A stretch of DNA of 64,000 bases from Pisolithus tinctorius. Lineage: Eukaryota > Basidiomycota > Agaricomycetes > Boletales > Pisolithaceae. A program made the position numbers and the translations under genes. Where the stretch lies: assembly GCA_024663395.1 (NCBI GenBank), contig JANFAH010000007.1, forward strand, positions 124,001 through 188,000. The letters run 5' to 3'. Shown one piece after another: positions 35,335-48,648 of this stretch (the first letter of the stretch is position 1; each line of letters starts with the position of its first letter). The notes under the pieces were generated by a model. The model worked only from the letters and a program-made list of their open reading frames with translations, was not told the DNA's origin and made no database searches.

Positions 35335-38300
35335 ATGTCTCACGTTTTGTATTGGCCTGGTCGAAATTTCTTCCACCCACTTGGCAATACATCTGCCGTA
35401 TGCCTCACTGAAAACTTACCCCCCGAATGCAAGGCAGACATCCTGTTGCTTGGCTGTGGGGATCCAAGGCATATTTTGTACACAATCCACGCCGATGCTT
35501 CGACATCTGGTGGTTAGTATGATGTCGTATTGTGCCCCAGTGGACTTTGCGTCTGACTTCTAGAATAGAGCCTCGCAAACTTGATGTCACCTGTTGTGAC
35601 ATCGAAGCTGCTGTCCTTGGTACGTGCTGACAAACGTTTCGAGCGTCCATACTAATTTATCACTGACGTCGTCGTTTTGCAGCGCGCAACGCGTTGCTCT
35701 TTACGCTCTTGGCCGATCATGATGGCACTGAAGACAGACAGAGCTGTATATGGAACATATTTTATCATTTGATGTTGGATGAAGGCTCTCTTTCACTGCT
35801 CACCGAACAATGCCGTAAGCTCGTCCCGCTCACGGAAAGTATGGATACGTGGAGACAGGGCCCTTATTCCCATTTCATCGCGATGTGCAACTCGGATACT
35901 CTGTCCGAGATCGGCAGGTTCTGGAAGCTTTGGCTTGGAACATCCAATTTCAATGCGGGGCAAGCTAGACTCTTCAAGGAGAGATTTCAGGACGGTATCA
36001 AAACGGTCCGGGAGCTATTCAAAGATTGTAAAGTCATGGCGTCGATACTTTCAGCTGGCCCTCTAGCTCCTGTAGCGATAGGTGCCGTTTCGGAGCAGTT
36101 CGAACGTTTTTGGGCGACTGGCGTCACGGATGACGGATTGCGAAACGTGAAACCAGCAAATCACATCAATCCTACTTTCGCGTTCTCTGCTACATCTGGG
36201 GATGAGTGTTCCTTGCACTACGCTACAGACCCCGTGTCGGGTTTCCACCTCGCAGAAACTTTACCATCTTCCGGTCTGGGATTCTGGGACGAAACACCAT
36301 CTGTGATCTTCAAAATTGTACAGGCTGCCCACCAGCAGTTTAGTAGGTGGTGCAAAGACGTTGTACACCGTATCCGGAACACAAGTGCCTCCTCAGCGCT
36401 TTTCGTGGTGCGAATGTACGCTGGAGATGCACTTGCGTTCTGTCAAACACTCCATTCCGCGAACGCTGCTGAACTTGCTGAACACTCACCAGTATTCACC
36501 GCTCCGTGGAAGCGAACAGTCGTGCAGCTCGACAATGCGTCATATGGCCCGAGCGCTCCGTCCCCCGCTCCAACTTCTTTCGACGTCATTGAGACGTCTA
36601 ATATGCTGGATCATCTCGGGTTGCAAAACCTACTCATCGCTACTACTCCCCTGCTCTGTCACTCGCCTTCGTCAACGCTTTATACGGAGGTTTTACTGCC
36701 GGTAGCCAATTCACCTGCGGAAGGTATCCTGGAACATGCGTGCAGTGATCTTTCTACCGTCTCCTTACTGCTGGGTGTCATCCCTTCCACTTATGTCTCC
36801 CGATTCACTACACGTTCCAACTCCTCGGAAAAATTGCTGCTGGCCATAAAAGGACCCTTTGCAACTCAGTATCAGGATCGTCTTGCTTGGAAGCTCATCG
36901 GTTTCGGCCATAACACTAATTACTCACAAAAAACTCTATTGTTCACCCCGAACCAGCTGACCGAAGCTTTGTTCGACATATACTTGAGGATGTTCTCGGA
37001 TGAGGATCCTAGTAAACCGATGGAGGCCATGTCTCTTGGCGAGCCTTGGGCACTGCAGAAGCTGCGGTCCTTAAGCACTATCCACTATACGCGCCGCACG
37101 TTCGCCTTACTGCTCGCACACATCAAGACAAGAGTTCAGTGCGACTGGGACACAGTCATAGATGACCTAGGCACTCGTGTTCTGCAGAATCGTACTCTTA
37201 TCACCGGATCCATCTTTTACCAGGAGATGGTTAGCCAGTTACATCTCGCAGGCTTCCGACCTTCTTGGTTGTCACCAACGGCAGTGCAAGAACTTCGCCT
37301 CAACGAGGACCCTCCTATTTTCAGGCAGTGGGGTACGGTTCCGGAAGTTGTAACAATCATTCTAGTGGTTCCGCGGCACGCTATTACCAAGGTGCAGTCT
37401 GACCTCTCAGACGCTGGTACCCCCTATTTGCAGTGCGAGATGTCGGCGGACTTCGGGCACAACGCTTTTGCATGTATCTCAGCATCGTTCGGTAAGCTCG
37501 AGGTGTCAGGCCGGGGTGAGAATAAGGTGGCAGTCGTCGTTGAGGATGGAGCTGGGATCAAAGGCACGTCGCCTTTGATCGTTTCCTTCCCCATCCTTTC
37601 TACCTGTCTCATGATTATGACGGGCGGAACGGTCTGCCTAGCTGTTCGTTCTACCTTCGAAACCATGCCCTTGTCACGGAAGTTAGGATTGGGAATGTGC
37701 CTCTTCAAGGCTTCATTAACGGACGAACGATTCGTCCACGTTCTAGCGAGGGCACCGACCAGCAATGACGCGACGTCTGGGGTGCAGCCACTTGCGTCTC
37801 CTACATTATTAGACGCGACAGATCAGGGCTATTCGATCCATGTGGAGATGGACAAGTCCAATACACGGATCCAGGCGCTCGCCGCTCACATTGACATCGT
37901 CGATCCTGCAGAACAGGCTGCACTTGAAGGGGGTTACGCGATTACTGCAGTGCAATTGTCCCCGGATAAAGCCAAGTTGCAGGTTGGCGAGTACCAGCGG
38001 ATCGTTTCCTTCCCCCTCCCCGTTGACATAGCGGATGCCAAGCTCCGTGTAGCACGGAAATCCAAGTACGTCGAGGTGAGTCGTATCGTCGGTACTTGCA
38101 TGCTATTCATGACCTAACATTAGAACAGGTTATTGCACCGATGGCACTGACGCTCGACGTTAAGGAGGAACGTAATATAACTGGGAGTTTCAAGACGGCC
38201 TTTGATTCTGGTGTGCCAACGCTCTGGGGTATGCACCGTGTAAATTTGGACCATTGTCCTTCCTTCAAGCTCTCCCAAAGTCAAAATGCATTCGATTGGT

Positions 38301-39088
38301 TCAAAGCGCACACCCTGCACATGTTTTCAGAGAGGGAACACACCTCGCGCGTCCAGAGGGCGTTGCTTGGACGCATACCAGACACCATTACAAGTTTGAA
38401 GGAAACCCTTCGAACCCTTTTCTGTTTGGCCACCGGACTGGGAGGCGAGACTCATGCCGAGTTTGCACTGTGTAACCCTTCGAAGGGAGACCTGTACGCA
38501 ATCATCCTCGTGACTGGTATCCGGCTAGACCTTGCCGCCCACACGGTTGTAGCTGATTCGTGGATCATACCAAAGTCAGACAAGGTTCAAGACAAGCTGA
38601 GGAGAGAGATACCATCCTTAGTTCTCATCAAGACAAATGACCACGAATCGGAAGCGTGGAGACATTTGCTTCCACTCTTGATCGAACGGTGCCGCACTTG
38701 GAAGCATAAGGCAAGTTGCGAATACCTCATTCATAACTCTATTCCGCTCTATCCGAATGCCGGATCGGATCCCAACAAAGTACCGTGGTGCTCTTGTGGG
38801 ATGGGCGTCGGAGCGGAGGTGCTGCGGGGCCGCTACGGCAGCGTCGCGGCAAAATATGCGACGAGGGCAGCAATCAGTCCTCTATTCGCCGTGTCCTACT
38901 TGGAAGGCATTGGGATGAAGCCTACGGACGTCCCGCCGGTTGAACCAGCACTAGCAAGGTGTGCAGCGTGTGGAAAAGGAGGCGTGCCGTTGTCCAGATG
39001 TGGCAGATGCAAGGCAATCAGGTACTGCTCGAAGGACTGTCAGGTGAAGCATTGGAAGATACACAAGAGGCGCTGCACGTCGACGTGA
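35335..39088 (+). CDS. DUF4470 and MYND zinc-finger protein, copy A
   Basis: Exons 35335-35512, 35569-35619, 35683-38075 and 38129-39088 give 1,193 residues. The N-terminus (FHPLGNTSAVCLTENLPPE, ADILLLGCGDPRHILYT, LDVTCCDIEAAVLARN) is the DUF4470 domain, which has a methyltransferase-like first strand. The C-terminus is a complete MYND finger (CAACGKGGVPLSRCGRCKA followed by YCSKDCQVKHWKIHKRRC). The long middle has no recognised domain. MYND fingers bind proline-rich peptides; the exact role of this family in fungi is unclear to me. The frame is intact. Divergence from copy B is scattered through the coding region, so the two are old enough to have separated but both remain open. Confidence 0.88.
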
Positions 39089-39357
39089 GAGCCCTATTAG
39101 CACTGTAATACTGTACTGTAGTGTTTTGGTTGTGTTACCTAGGTTAGCGCGAGACCGGGAATGCACTGCACATGACATACGTCACTCAGTGGATTCCCAC
39201 CAGCTGTTCGTTACCCACCTAATGTCGGCTGTGGAGATACACGGAACAAGCTAGCATTGTACCCAGTGCTCATCCACTGGGCCCAACGAATTACATGTAC
39301 GGCTTGGGGTCATCACAATTTTTTCTGCCATTGTTCTAATTTCTCTCCGGACCAATC
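39089..39357. other. 3' flank of DUF4470 copy A
   Basis: The first 65 bp match copy B (CTGTACTGTAGTGTTTTGGT), then similarity continues weakly to the SPA2 promoter copy. Confidence 0.5.
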
Positions 39358-39563
39358 ATGAAACGGAATCAGTCATCAGCGGGAGCATCCTCGCCCACAC
39401 CAACAACCCTGTTTGGAACCTCAAACTCTCGTACAGACTCGTATCTCCAAGCCAGAAATCAGGTAAACGCCCCTGCTGTGCCTCCACCAGATCCCAAGAC
39501 CATCGCAAGGACTCACTATCTGGAACTCTCGGAGTACCCAACTGTATACCTCGCCAAGACATG
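39358..39563 (+). pseudogene. Orphan duplicate of SPA2 exon 1
   Basis: Starts ATGAAACGGAATCAGTCATC as does SPA2 at 45391 and reads MKRNQSS(A)GASSPTPTT, PPPDPKTIARTHYLELSEY, ending YLAK. Similarity to SPA2 stops at that point, one base before the SPA2 exon 1/intron 1 border; beyond it the sequence is unrelated and the frame stops at 39573. No SHD domain follows. Confidence 0.85.
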
Positions 39564-39573
39564 GTGTAAGTAA

Positions 39574-40304
39574 CTCGAACGCCAGAATTCCTACTTAGAC
39601 AAGCAAGGCTAATTAGACAGCGCGAAAGAACCCATCTGAGCTAAGGATGCGGGGTATGGAATAGGCAATCTTGGATGTCGGTATGAAGAACGAAGCGGCT
39701 CGAGTGCAACACTACATGAAGGTCAATGCATATAACGCAACAGTGAGTCGCAGAGCTCACCAGTAGCCCAACGGTTGATGGACGTCTGGGAATGAGAGAT
39801 CAGGATGTTGTGGTCTACGAGAAGCACTGCGTTTAGTCGCCCATATCCTACCTTGTGTGGGCACCAGATTTCTGCGTGTTTGATAGATCCGGCTTCTCGA
39901 TCAGCTCCCTTTATTTGGGAGGGCCCTACGATCAAACACAATGATTGATACTGCTGAATCCACGGTGCCGGGTTGTACGTAGCTCTCAGTAACTGTCATG
40001 TAAGTCACAAGACCTTCTCATCGCCGGGCGCTGAAGTGCTGAACACACGGGATTGTAAGTCCTCATGCTCAACTGGCACGCAAGCTTTCCTGCGCTGGAC
40101 TGAGATACTCCTAACACAGTTGGGGCGCGTCTCGGTTAGAATGAACAAGAAGCGTGCAGATGGTTCCACTTTTACGTCTATCCTCTGCATCGTTTAAGCC
40201 GGAGCTCTGCTTGTTCTCACCCTGTTGTTCACCTTCGTATGGTTGTACGGTGACTTTAGGGGTGAGTATATCACAGACAACCACACGGGAGGCCTAAGAG
40301 GATG
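39574..40304. other. Unique spacer between duplication units
   Basis: About 730 bp not matched in the other unit. Segment 39713-39755 resembles 19750-19790. No gene recognised. Confidence 0.4.
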
Positions 40305-40970
40305 AACAAGATCCAATCCTTCGTGCGGACATCATCCTTCACGCACCAGGTATGCCTCTGCCGGTGAATTACGGTTAACTCTACCTATATCAGGAGTGCA
40401 GGACCATATTCGACAATTTCGACATCATGAACGGGCACCCCTTCGTGATGATTGACAACCTATCCCTCCGTGAGATACTGACGTCCGCTGGTCCATCGAG
40501 ATAAAGTTCGGTCCGATAATTTGTTGCAGGTCATCTCTATCTCACCAGAGAAGGTGCGTGAGCTGGCGTAAGTATTATAGAGGGCGTAACGGTAACCGTA
40601 GTCTGTCTCCTAATTTTGACCAGTGCACACAGCATTCTCCCTTTTTCACTCTATCAGTGGACAACAAACGATTCACCGCAATGGTGCGTGATAATGGGCC
40701 AGTGGTTGCTCAGGACGTACCTCGTGGTTGCTAAGAGCTTGTACAGAAGGGGTGAACCTTGTGTGGCGGGCTTTCCAAACTTAGTTAACGAGGATCTTGG
40801 TCATGACCCCGTAGGGCGCAAAGCTTGAAGAAATGACTCAGCTCACGAGTCCTGCCTAAACTCGCAAAATACCAAGAAACTCGGCATCCGCTGTTCACTG
40901 GTGTCAGAACATCATGGACTCTGGTGACGCCTTCATTGACAGCGAGTTGGCGTTTTACAGGGCAGCATAG
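40305..40970 (+). pseudogene. Decayed gene end upstream of DUF4470 copy B
   Basis: Counterpart of 34205-34994 with further small deletions. It ends in the same coding-like pattern (FIDSELAFYRAA) before a TAG. Confidence 0.4.
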
Positions 40971-41334
40971 GCGGGAAAGGTATACCCGAGAAGGAGAACA
41001 TCCCCATAGGTCTGAGGATACGGTGCCAACGAAGGATTAAGGAAGGTACAATCGGTGCTCTCACGTTATCACAGGCAGCCTGTCAGGAAAATATTTGCGC
41101 GTGGTATCACAAGGAGACAAGACGAAGATACGGTAATGAAGAACGGAGGAGGCTATGTATGTAGAAAAGAGGTGGTGACGTCACGTTGACGGTGCAGTAG
41201 ATAAACCAAAGCACCCTCTCCGGGTCTGCGCCTTGACTTTCACTCGAAAAGTGATAGGTAAGTGCTACACTCGCAGCCTCCGCCTGACTGATGGTTGACT
41301 CGCGTACTTGCAGTGCTTCTGTCTGAAATATAAC

Positions 41335-44300
41335 ATGTCTCACGTTTTGTATTGGCCTGGTCGAAGTTTCTTCTACCCGCTTGGCAACACGTCTGCCGTA
41401 TGCCTCACTGAAGATCTACCCCCCGAACGCAAGGCAGACGTCCTGTTGCTTGGCTGTGGGGATCCAAGGCACATTTTGTACACAGTGTACGCTGATGCTT
41501 TGGCGTTGGGTGGTTAGTATGATATCGTATTGTTCCCCAGTGGACTTTGTGTCTGACTTTTAGAATAGAGCCCCGCAAACTTGATGTCACCTGTTGCGAC
41601 ATCGAAGCTGCTGTTCTTGGTACGTGCCGACAAACGGTTAGAGCGTTAACGTTAACTTATCACCGACGTGGTCGTTTTGTAGCGCGCAACACTCTACTCT
41701 TTACGCTCTTGGCCGATCATGACGGGACTGAAGACAAGCAGACATGTATATGGAACATATTTTATCATTTGATGCTGGACGAAGGCTCCCTTTCACTGCT
41801 CACCGAACAATGTCGTAAGCTCGCCCCCCTTGCGGAAAGTATGGATTCGTGGAGACAGGGCCCTTATTCCCATATCATCGCCATGTGTAACTCGGATACT
41901 CTGTCCGAGATCGGCAGGTTCTGGAAGCTTTGGCTGGGAACAGCCAATTTCAATGTCGAGCAAGCTAGACACTTCAAGGAGAGATTTCAGGACGGTATCA
42001 AGAGGGTTCGGAAGCCAATGGAAGGCCGTGAAGTCATCGCGTCGATACGTTCCGCTGGCCCTCTAGCTCCTGTAGCGATGAGCGCCGTTGCGGAGCAGTT
42101 CAAACGTTTTTGGGCGACAGGTGTTACAGACGATGGAATGCGAAACGTGAAACCAGCGAATCGCGTCAACCCTACCTTCGGGTTCTCTACCACATCCGGA
42201 GAGGAATTCTCCTTGCATTACGGTACAGACCCCCTCTTGGGTTTCCATCTCGCAGAATCTTTAGCGTCTTCCGGCCTGGAATTCCGTGACGAGGCGCCGT
42301 CTGTAGTCTTCGAAATTGTGCAGGCTGCGCGCCGGCAATTCAGTGCCTGGTGTAAAGCCACTGCACACCGTGTCCAGAATACAAATGCCTCCTCAGCGCC
42401 CTTCGTGGTTCGAATGTACGCTGGAGACGCACTTGCGTTCTGTCGGGCCCTCCATTTTGCGAACAATCCCAATGAATTCACTATACATTCACCTGCATTC
42501 ACTGCGCCGTGGAGGTCATCGGTCGTGCAGCTGGACATGGCTTCATACGGTCCGACCGCACTGCCCCGTGCTCCGACTTCCTTCGACGTCATCGAGACAT
42601 CCAACCTGCTGGATCATCTTGGGTTGCAAAACCTGTTCATTGTCACTACTCCCCTGCTCTGTCACTCGCCTTCGTCAACGCTTTATACAGAGGCTCTACT
42701 TTCTGCAGCTGATTCGCCTGCGGACGGTATTCTGGAACACGTCTGTGGTGACCTTTCTACCATCTCGTTACTATTAGGCGTCATCCCTTCTACCTATGTT
42801 TCCCGATTCACCACACGTTCCAACTCCTCCGAAACCCTGCTACTGGCCATTAGAGGCCCCTTTGCAGATCAGTATCAGGATCGTCTTGCCTGGAAGCTTA
42901 TCGGCTTCGGCCATAACACCAATTGGTCACAAAAAACTCTTTCGTTTACCCCGAACCAGCTGACCGAAGCTTTGTTCGACATATACTTGAAGATGTTCTC
43001 AAATGAAGATCTCGGTAAACAGATGGAAGTCATGTCTCTTGGAGAGCCTCAGGCACTGCAGAAGTTGCGATTTTCAAGCATTATCCACTATACGCGCCGC
43101 ACTTTTGCCTTATTGCTCACACACATCAGGAAAAGGGTCCAGTGCGACTGGGACACAGTCATAGACGACCTAGGCGCACTGGTTCTGCAGAACCATACTC
43201 TTACCACCGGATCCAATTTTTACCAGGAGATGGTTAGCCAGTTACATCTCGCAGGCTTCCGACCCTCTTGGTTGTCACCGACGGCAGTGCAAGAACTTCG
43301 CTTCAACGAGGACCCTCCTATTTTCAGGCGATGGGGTACGGTTCCGGAAGTTGTAACAATCACTCTAGTGGTTCCGCGGCACGCTATCACCAAGGTGCAG
43401 TCTGACCTCTCAGACGCTGGTACCCCCTATTTGCAGTGCGAAACGTGGGCGAACTTCAGCCACAACGCTTTTGCATGTATCTCGGCATCGTTTGGTAAGC
43501 TCGAGGTAGCAGGCCAAGGCGAGAATAAGGTGGCGGTTGTCGTTGAAGATAGAGCTGGGATCGAGGGCACGTCGCCTTTGATCATTTCCTTCCCCATCCT
43601 TTCTACCTGTCTCATGATTATGACGGGCGGAACGGTCTGCCTAGCTGTTCGTCCTACCCTCAGAACTTTACCGTTGTCACGGAAGTTAGGATTGGGAATG
43701 TGCCTCTTCAAGGCTCTATTAACGGACGAACGATTCGTCCACGTTCTAGCAAGGGCACCGACCAGCAACGACACGACGAATGAGGTGCGGCCACTTGTGT
43801 CTCCTACATTATTAGACACGACAGATGAGGGCTATTCGATCCATGTGGAGATGGACAAGTCCAATACACGGATCCAGACGCTCACTGCCCACGTTGACAT
43901 CGTAAATTCTGCAGAACAGGCTGCACTTGAAGGGGGTTACGCGATTACTGCGGTGCAATTGTCCCCAGATAAAGCCAAGTTGCAGGTTGGCGAGTACCAG
44001 CGGATCGTTTCCTTCCCTCTCCCCGTTGACATAGCGGATGCTAAGCTCCGCGTAGCACGGAAATCTAAATACGTCGAGGTGAGTGGTACCATCGGTACTT
44101 GCATGCTATTCATGATCTAACATTAGAACAGGTTATTGCACCGATGGTACTGGCGCTCGACGTTAAGGGGGAACGTAATATAACCGGGGGTTTCAGGACG
44201 ACCTTTGATTCTGGTGTGCCAACGCTCTGGGGTATGCACCGTGTAAATTTGGACCGTTGTCCTTCCTTCGAGCTCTCCCAAAGTCAAAATGCATTCGATT

Positions 44301-45100
44301 GGTTCAACGCGCACACCCTGCACATGTTTTCAGAGAGGGAACACACGTCGCGCGTCCAGGGGGCGTTGCTTGGACGCATACCAGATACCATTACAAGTTT
44401 GAAGGAAACCCTTCGAACCCTTTTCCGTTTGGCCACCGGACTGAAGGGCGAGATTCATGCCGAGTTTGCACTGTGTAACCCTTCGAAGGGAGACCTGTAC
44501 GCAATCATCCTCGTGACTGGTATCCGGCTCGACCTTGCCGCCCACACGGTTGTAGCTGATTCGTGGATCATACCAAAGTCAGACAAGGTTCAAGACAAGC
44601 TGAGGAGGGGGAGAGAGATACCGTCCTTAGTTGCCATCAAAACAAATGCCGACGAATCGGAAGCATGGAGACATTTGCTTCCACTCTTGATCGAACGGTG
44701 CCGCACTTGGAAGCATAAGGCAAGTTGCGAATACCTCATTCATAACTCTATTCCGCTCTATCCGAATGCCGGATCAGATCCCAACAAAGTACCGTGGTGC
44801 TCTTGTGGGATGGGCGTCGGAACGGAGGTGCTGCGGGGCCGCTACGGTAACGTCACCGCCAAATATGCGACGAGGGCAGCAATCAGTCCGTTATTCGCCG
44901 TGCCCTACTTGGAAGGCGTTAGAATGATGAAGCCTACGGACGTCCCGCCGGTTGAACCAGCACTAGTAAGATGTGCGGCGTGTGGAAAAGGAGGCGTGCC
45001 GTTGTCCAGGTGTAGCAAGTGCAAGGCAATCAAATACTGCTCCAAGGACTGTCAAGTAACCCATTGGAAGATACACAAGAGGAGCTGCACGTCGACGTGA
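41335..45100 (+). CDS. DUF4470 and MYND zinc-finger protein, copy B
   Basis: Exons 41335-41512, 41569-41619, 41683-44078 and 44132-45100 give 1,197 residues. The intron positions and phases equal those of copy A. Small in-frame indels separate the copies, for example an extra Asn/Pro stretch near 42465, an RG-type insert near 44608 and an extra Met near 44927. DUF4470 signature (FYPLGNTSAVCLTEDLPPE, LLLGCGDPRHILYT) and MYND finger (CAACGKGGVPLSRCSKCKA with CQVTHWKIHKRSC) are intact. The gene is 290 bp upstream of SPA2 in the same direction. The function is unknown, as for copy A. Confidence 0.88.
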
Positions 45101-45390
45101 GAGCCCTATTAGCACTGTAATACTGTACTGTAGTGTTTTGGTTGTGTTACTGAAGTTAGCCGCGTGAGAACGACGAGTCGGACATGAGGTAGCAGCGTTG
45201 TCGAACCAATATTCTGAGACACGACATACGTCAAAGGACCACCACCTGTACGTTACCCACCGAGTCTCTGTGGGGAGACACGGAACAAGCCAACATTGTA
45301 TTCAGTGCTTACCCGCCCGGCTTGACAAACTACGTTTACGGGACATCACACACCTTTGCGCTGTTGTTCTAACTTTTCTCCGAACCAATT

Positions 45391-48300
45391 ATGAAACGGA
45401 ATCAGTCATCAGCGAGGGCATCCTCGCCCACGCCAACAACCCTGTCTGGAATCTCAAACTATCGCACAGACTCGTATCGCCCAATCAAAGATCAGGCAAA
45501 TGTCCCCGCCGTGCCTCCACCTGATCCGAAGACCATCGCAAGGACCCACTACCTGGAACTCTCGCAGTACCTGACCGCATACCTCGCCAAGGGTCAGCCT
45601 CGCTTGGTTAGAAGGGCTCGTTTATTGTCTGACAATTCTCCCTACAGCACCGCCGAATTCGCGGTCTACCGCTCGCCAGAAGTTGACGCGGCTGACAAAA
45701 CAGCAATTCCAGGAACTCTCGACAGATGTATATGATGAACTCATTCGGAGGCAGACTAATACTGCAAACAACGAAGGTATATTCAAGTTTGCAAACGGCG
45801 AACGAATTACTTCATTCATCGCATCATTTTGTAGTACCCTGTCTGCCCGCCCGAGAAGATTTCCACCCGAAGCGTAATCAGGCCCGGCAGAAACTCGCCA
45901 CGCTTCCAACAGCGAGATTCGAGGATCTTTCCTCTGATGTTTTCTTTGAACTTTCAAGGCGTTACCCGGAGTTTAAAGAAGAGGTACGCCCCGATCATCC
46001 TTTTGCCATGCTCTAATTTCATATTGTACGCTTATTGTTAGGGTGAGGGTGGTCTAGCAGCAGCGGGCTCACCACAGTCGACCTACGGCGAAATGCCTTC
46101 ATCTGATTTCCACGCCTCGCCACGCTCTGATGCTGTCAACCTTCCGCCAAATTTGCGATCAGGGCGTCTGTCAGAAGACCGAGCGATGGACAGTGGTTAT
46201 GGTAGCGGCACGCTCGGTAGGAAATCGTCTGAAGACGGATTCAACAGAAGTAGGCCAAGTGGTGATGAAGCGTCGGCCGGGCGTCGGAGTGAAGATTTGT
46301 ACAGCAGATCCGCACATGGAGACGATCCGATCAACGCGTATGCAGCTCGCAGGAAACCCTCGCAGGATATGCGTGCGACCGCAGTAGCGAATGCAGCCGG
46401 TGCTAGAGTAGGTGCCGGTCCCGATTTTGGGCGACGCCCGAGTGCCACTGGCAGCCTACGTAGCGATTCATCAAGCACAACCAATGCCCAGAGTGCAACG
46501 GCCACCAGCGGGATGATCATCCCTAACAAAAGCACGATCGCCGAGGAGGATATCGAAGTTCCTTTCGGAAGGGAAATCAGGGACAGCTCTATTGCGACAA
46601 TAGATGATCGGAGTCAGGAGATTGGAAAGGATGTCGATGCAGAAGCTGGAACGGATGGAGAGAACGATACTCCCTTGGTAGGGCTCAGCGGCTTGAGCGT
46701 CCGCTTGAGATCGCAGGGTGACTTCGATGATGATGGGGTCCGGAGCGGGGACGATTACTTCGAGAAGGTATCACTTGGCAGAACCTCCGTGACATCGGAT
46801 CGCTCCGCTGGCGGAGCTGGTTCCAGGGTCATGGGTGGTCGCACGAGTGTAGGGGGTGACGAACCAGAGAGGTTGAGACATGAGTACGAATTCAAGATTG
46901 TAGGGATGCAAAACCGTATTGTGACACTCGAGCGCGATTTGGCGAACGCCGAGCAGCGGGAAGAACAGTTGCGAGAAAGTCAGCAGCGCATAAAGTTACT
47001 AGAGGAAGAAATCGATGGGTTTCGCAAGGTAAGTGGTCTATCTATTCAGCCTCATTGGCCGCGGTCCTCATCTTGATACAAGCGCGCGGAAGAGCACTCG
47101 ACAGCGACGAGAGTATTGCAGGCGGAGCTGGACGAACTTCATGAACTTCGGGTAAGGGAGAAAGAGCGTACCCAAGACGACCAGGCAGAATTGCGAAACC
47201 TCCGCGATCGATGCGAGCGTCTCGAGGAAGAGTACCGGGGAGGTTCGGGACAAGTATGTCTTTTTCGCGTGCTCCGCGTCCATCTACGTACAACTGATCG
47301 TATCTGTAGGTTGACAGTGAATTGATAGAACAGCTACGTTCTGATATGGAAAGCCTCATGACCGAGTTAATGGATCTGGGACGTCGTAATGACGAGCTCA
47401 TGGCCGGGAAGGAGGCTGACCTTGCACTTATTCGGGACCTTGATAGTCAGTTGAAGGAGTACAAGCGCCGATACGAGCAGGCCAAGACGGAGCTAAGGAG
47501 TGTGAAAGGTCAGATGGTTTATTACTGCGGGGTGTAACATTGTACTGATTCGTCTCGATATACCAAAGCCACGTCTCAGTTGTTTACGCAGACTCCTAGG
47601 ATGGACGACCAACTTCCGATGGCCCAAGATGGAGGCTTGCTTGACATTCATGTCACGGCGTTCATATCATCTATCGACAGCCTTCTTGCGGCGGCAAGAT
47701 CGAATGCACCCACCAGAGTCCTCACGCCTATGAAGGCCGTGGTGACAAGCACATCCGCTATCATCGACGATGTGCGGGCATACGAATCTCGGCCTATGAG
47801 GGAGGACGTCGACGTTAATAGCCTACGTTCCCTGCGCGAACGAGTGGAAGTCACATTGTCCAATCTCGTTGCAGTTTCCAAAACTCATGCCACCAGCTCG
47901 GGAATGTCGCCGGTCAGTCTTTTGGATGCCGCCGCAAGCCACGTCTCCGTCACCGTCACGGAGATTGCCAGAATGATTTTTATTCGCAAGGCTACACGTA
48001 TTGAGCAGGACCTCCCCGCGCCACCACCTCAAGCCCAGTCTGTAACACCATCCTTCGCTACTATACCTGCTGCTGCTCCTCTTCGCTCGTTAGAAGAGTT
48101 GCGAACTTCCAACCATGACCGCATGTCGTCAAGCGGTAGCTCCAAAAACGGAGATTCCCCGCCTCCCCTACCTGACCGATCTGCTGGGCCCTTTGGGAGT
48201 GGCGGGATCGACGTAAGCCCAGCACCGCCTGAGGGCGGAGAGGACGCTTGGTCCGAATTAAAGGTGTGCTCTATATCTTTCCGCATCCATAAAACTCCAG

Positions 48301-48648
48301 TGACACGAGCCGTTCACGTAGCCATACCTCGAAGCTCAAACTGGATCCATTGTATACGCCATACAGAGCGTTCTCTCAGGCGTCCGCAGCCCTAATCCAT
48401 CACCCAGTCTCAGCGAGAATTTAACAGAAATTATTACCATCGTATCGAGCATCGTAGCTGTATGCAGCGACAACTTACCGCCGGCGTCGGCCCAACAAGG
48501 TGCCGAGATTTTGAAGGACCTCCGGGACCACGCTAAGACGCTGGAAGGCGTTCAGCGGTTACCGGAGGTTACTAAAGAGTCGAGGCAGATTATGGCGAAA
48601 TCGAGCTTTGCGATCGCGAACGCGATGAAGGGGCTCATGAGGTTATAA
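45391..48648 (+). CDS. SPA2: SPA2-type polarisome scaffold
   Basis: Eight exons: 45391-45592, 45648-45776, 45835-45983, 46042-47028, 47083-47253, 47310-47508, 47569-48263, 48322-48648 give 952 residues. Two Spa2 homology (GIT1-SHD) repeats lie at the N-terminus: KLTRLTKQQFQELSTDVYDE and KLATLPTARFEDLSSDVFFE. Then come a disordered Ser/Arg/Asp-rich part, a long coiled coil (46870-47500) and a C-terminal helical domain of the GIT1 C-terminal type (LLDIHVTAFISSIDSLL, RVLTPMKAVVTSTSAII). Spa2 organises formins and MAPK modules at sites of polarised growth such as hyphal tips. The first exon is duplicated upstream at 39358. It is convergent with the Spt21-like gene, 253 bp apart. Confidence 0.9.

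Larger units (their letters stand above)
34205..39563 (+). repeat. Tandem duplication unit A (DUF4470-MYND + SPA2 exon 1)
   Basis: About 5.3 kb resembling 40305-45592 at an offset of exactly 6,000 bp at the DUF4470 start codons. Similarity starts around 34205 and ends at the last bases of SPA2 exon 1. Confidence 0.85.
40305..45592 (+). repeat. Tandem duplication unit B
   Basis: Counterpart of 34205-39563. Its right end is SPA2 exon 1, here continuing into the intact gene, so B is the unit in the ancestral right-hand context. Confidence 0.85.
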
